The notes under the pieces: generated by a model
The model's database searches: none
Seen by the model: only the letters and a program-made list of their open reading frames with translations
What the model was told of the DNA's origin: nothing
Translations under genes and position numbers: made by a program
NCBI GenBank assembly: GCA_001606155.1
Contig: LODT01000032.1
Span: 81,396-145,395, forward strand
Length of the DNA stretch: 64,000 nt
Direction: 5' to 3'
Source of the DNA: Tieghemostelium lacteum
Taxonomy: Eukaryota; Evosea; Eumycetozoa; Dictyosteliales; Raperosteliaceae
Part shown: one piece after another, positions 61,205-64,000 of the stretch
Layout of the letters: each line of letters begins with the position of its first letter
Position numbering within the stretch: position 1 is the first letter of the stretch

Positions 61205-63138
61205 ATGAATTTATCAAATTGTGAAGATAATATTCAACCAAAAAAAAATTTAAATTTTGATTATCATGAAGATGATAATCAAGCAACCTGTTGTTATTTA
61301 GCAACAGAGTTGGTAATCATCATTTTAAGATTCCTCTCACCATTTGACCTTAGAATGTGCTCAACTGTATCAAAGCATTGGGCTGAATTATCTTCAGACT
61401 CTTCATTATGTAGGTTTAAATCAATACCAATGATTATAGTTCCCTATCCTATCCTAACTAACTTCTAGGGTATGATAAATGCTTTTCTCAGTGGGGTTGG
61501 ATGACAAATATACAAGAAGAAAAAAATAATCATTTACCTGAGTCAACCTGGAAAGATTTTTATAAATTCTGGGCTACTGAGGTATGATTCAAACTTATTA
61601 GAACTTAATATTATATCAAAAATATTAATTTAAATAATAATAATAGTATTTAAAACACACAGGTTGGTATCAATATTCAATGACTAGAGAGCAATCTATT
61701 ATAGAGTTAAATACTGTTGGTAAAGGTACATTTATTATCCGAAATAGCTCCTCAAAACCAAACTATTTAGTGATAAGTTATAATGTTAAAGCTAGAAAAC
61801 CTCAACATTTATTATTAAAGTTTGTTATTAGAAATTTAACTCCTCTAGAGTATCTTACAAATTTATTAATCATATATGATAAATAGTAATTTAGGAGCAT
61901 ATAATGGTGTATTTTTAAATGATGAAATTGGTAAAATCTATCCAACATTGGCTAGTTTAGTAAGAGATAATAGGAAATTTTTAAAGAGACCATTGGGTCA
62001 ATGTAAACAATATCAAACAAAATCACAACAAAAAAGAAGCTATATTAGTTTGATGATAAATCAACCACTAGAAAGAAATGGTAAAACTATTGATCAACTA
62101 CAGTTACTTCATATGTCTTGCAAATGGGCTTTTGAAGATTTAGTTGGTAAATTAATATTAATGGGTGCCAATCTTAGTTATAAATCACAGAAAAAAGGGA
62201 GAACACCACTTCACTCCTCAATGACTATAGTTCATGGTGAACCATCCTCTGTTTCTAGAGTTAGCATTACAAAGTTATTGCTGAGAGAATCATCAGTAAC
62301 TTATGGTGGTGGTACTACCGAATATTGTAATATATTAGATAATAAGGGTAGAACACCTCTACATTTAATTGTTAAACAACATAACAAATCAAGTATAGAT
62401 ATTGTTAAACTATTACTGGATAATGGTTGTAATCCACAGATATATGATCATCGTGGACTCTATCCATTACATATAGCAACAAAAGAAAACAATTTATCTC
62501 TTTTAAAATTGCTAATTAAACATAACCAAGTGGATATAAATTGTACTGTTCAATTAACATCACAATCAAAATCTGATCATTCTTATGGTGACACATGCCT
62601 GATGATTGCCTCTCAAGACTGTTTACTATCTGTAATGAAGGAGCTTTTACAACATGACCATATTAAAATTAATCAATTAGATAATCAACATAGGACTTCT
62701 CTACACAGAGCTGTATTAAAACCACAAGATTGGTTAAGTATGACCAGATTTGGTAAACCATCTCAAAGTAATTTTTCTCATCAAATTGTTGAATTACTGT
62801 TACAATACAACTCTGATTTGTGTGTACAAGACAATAACGCTAAAACCCCTCTATATTTAAGTATAGAAAAAGGACACAGACAATCAACCCTTACCCTAGT
62901 AAATCAATTGATAAAGTCTGATTGGATACCGTCTGCTGTTGATAGAGAACAATTATACAAACAAATTACTGTTGGAAAAGAAAGTGATGACATCAAAAAA
63001 ATTAGATATGATCTTTCCTATTCTATATTGTGTGGTTTTAATGAAACTACTCTGGATGCTCTAACTATTACCATCGACAACCATTTTAATCAAATTAAAA
63101 ATATTTTAGATACTTTAATGTTAGTATCTTTAAAATAA
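61205..63138 (+). CDS. fbxB: F-box / SH2 / ankyrin-repeat protein (FbxB-like)
   Basis: Four exons: 61205-61409, 61469-61581, 61647-61819 and 61887-63138; phases fit to 580 residues. F-box about residues 38-70 (LATELVIIILRFLSPFDLRMCSTVSKHWAEL); SH2 domain about 114-210 (GWYQYSMTREQSIIEL, GTFIIRNSSSKPNYLVISYN with the phosphotyrosine-binding Arg, then YPTLASLV, reconstituted only after removal of the 67 bp third intron); and at least six ankyrin repeats in the rest (GRTPLHSSM, GRTPLHLIVKQHN, GLYPLHIATKENN, HRTSLHRAV, AKTPLYLSIEKGH). It is likely an SCF substrate receptor recognising tyrosine-phosphorylated proteins. This combination is known from Dictyostelium FbxB. It is the last gene before the telomere. 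Confidence 0.88.
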
Positions 63139-63274
63139 ACTTCTCAATATTAAATTTAGATATAAACAATGATATTTGTTTTATAACAATATGGTAATAG
63201 ATCTTTGTTTATGTTATATGTGAGATTTTTTTTATTAGATTTATATCAATTGATCCTAAAAGGATTTGCAACAT

Positions 63275-63771
63275 GGTATATTATAAGAGAAAAGTGGTGA
63301 TATTAGCAAATAGAGTGTGATAACATCAATATAATTACTTAAAAAGCTCATTTTAAAAATAATTCCATACAAATAATAATACAATCTAAATTTCAAAAAT
63401 GTATTATCTCGGAATTAAGTACCAATTGCTAACAGAAAGTTATAGATACCAATTTTACATGATTATCATACTAATAAGGGTATATTTTCTATGTAATTTG
63501 TACGAGATATTTTCGATTTACAAAAAAAAACAGATAATCTACAGATAGAGATTAACTGTATGAATTTATCTGTATGAATTTTCTTGAGTAAAGTGGGTAT
63601 ATTATAAGAGAAAAGTGATTGTAATAGCAAATAGGGAGTGATCAATAAAATATTATCAAGTAAGAATGTAATTATAATAATATTTTCATACAGATAATGT
63701 CTATCTGTAGATAAATTGAACAAAATTGTGGTGGTCTATGAATTAGGTACCAATAGTAAGAGAAAGTTATA
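63275..63771 (+). repeat. Subtelomeric imperfect direct repeat
   Basis: Two related units, about 63275-63446 and 63595-63771, are offset by roughly 320-330 bp. Both begin with GGTATATTATAAGAGAAAAGTG and end with AATTA(A/G)GTACCAAT...GAAAGTTATAG. Between them a short inverted repeat (CTACAGATAGA at about 63539 and its complement at about 63700) flanks the second unit. No gene is seen in 63139-63857. Confidence 0.85.
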
Positions 63772-63850
63772 GGGCTTATATATTCTATTCATATATTAGA
63801 ATTGTAGCTAATTTTCTACTGTAGAGAGGGTAGGTTAGTGAAGGATAGGT

Positions 63851-64000
63851 TTAGGTTGGGTAGGGTAGGGTAGGGTAGGGTAGGGTAGGGTAGGGTAGGG
63901 TAGGGTAGGGTAGGGTAGGGTAGGGTAGGGTAGGGTAGGGTAGGGTAGGGTAGGGTAGGGTAGGGTAGGGTAGGGTAGGGTAGGGTAGGGTAGGGTAGGG
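63851..64000 (+). repeat. Telomere: tandem TAGGG array
   Basis: From 63861 to the window end there are 28 perfect TAGGG pentamers (140 bp), preceded by degenerate units (GGTTTAGGTTGGG and, from about 63828, TAGGTTAG, GGATAGG). The G-rich strand runs 5' to 3' toward the edge, the correct polarity for a right-hand chromosome end. The unit is five bases, not the common TTAGGG hexamer. Confidence 0.96.

Overview
The window is dictyostelid (social amoeba) nuclear DNA. Genes are compact and AT-rich, introns are short and use GTAAGT/GTATGT-type donors, CAA-glutamine and AAT-asparagine homopolymers are frequent, and poly-T tracts precede start codons. Lineage-typical families are present, including ComC-like adhesion proteins, VIT/vWA proteins and an F-box/SH2/ankyrin protein. 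The right edge ends in a pure TAGGG array with the G-rich strand running 5' to 3' outward, so this is a chromosome end. I cannot name the species from sequence alone. Coding starts were placed on ATG codons; several long open frames begin on TTG or GTG and were trimmed or joined through introns, with the reading phase checked at each junction.

Layout. 1-8.5 kb: DNA primase small subunit and the HEATR1/Utp10 ribosome-biogenesis protein. 8.6-18.9 kb: a VIT/ZZ/vWA protein carrying RNA polymerase II CTD-like heptads, a polyQ protein, a small two-exon gene, ERGIC3, the branched-chain ketoacid dehydrogenase E1-beta subunit and the COMPASS subunit Ash2. 19-23 kb: an S28 serine peptidase and a tandem pair of lysozyme-like genes with Ser-rich tails. 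23.1-28.6 kb: a mobile-element hotspot around a tRNA-Asn(GTT) gene. It holds a retroelement/actin pseudogene fragment on one side and, 20 bp past the tRNA on the other side, an approximately 4.9 kb element with approximately 120 bp terminal inverted repeats, a zinc-finger ORF and a DDE-like transposase. 28.7-39.9 kb: a GPI-anchored-type protein, a divergent pair of large secreted proteins with beta-helix, PA14-like and MACPF regions, and a DNase II with an unusual C-terminal extension. 40-46 kb: an LRR protein and a ComC-like LRR/IPT/EGF membrane protein. 47-61 kb: a SHAQKYF-like Myb factor, an Oca1-type phosphatase, AP-1 gamma-adaptin, GAS41/YEATS4, a Fun30/SMARCAD1-type remodeller, a B-box protein, a decayed secreted-type gene and a REXO4-like protein. 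61-64 kb: an F-box/SH2/ankyrin protein, subtelomeric direct repeats and the telomere.

Functional reading. The secreted or endolysosomal genes between 19 and 40 kb (S28 peptidase, two lysozymes, two MACPF proteins, DNase II) together look like a killing-and-digestion neighbourhood suited to a bacterivore, interrupted by a mobile element. The flanks are ordinary housekeeping genes in dense head-to-head and tail-to-tail arrangement. The most unusual observations are the tRNA-adjacent inverted-repeat transposon, the MACPF pair, the DNase II fusion, the CTD heptads in a vWA protein and the pentameric telomere.
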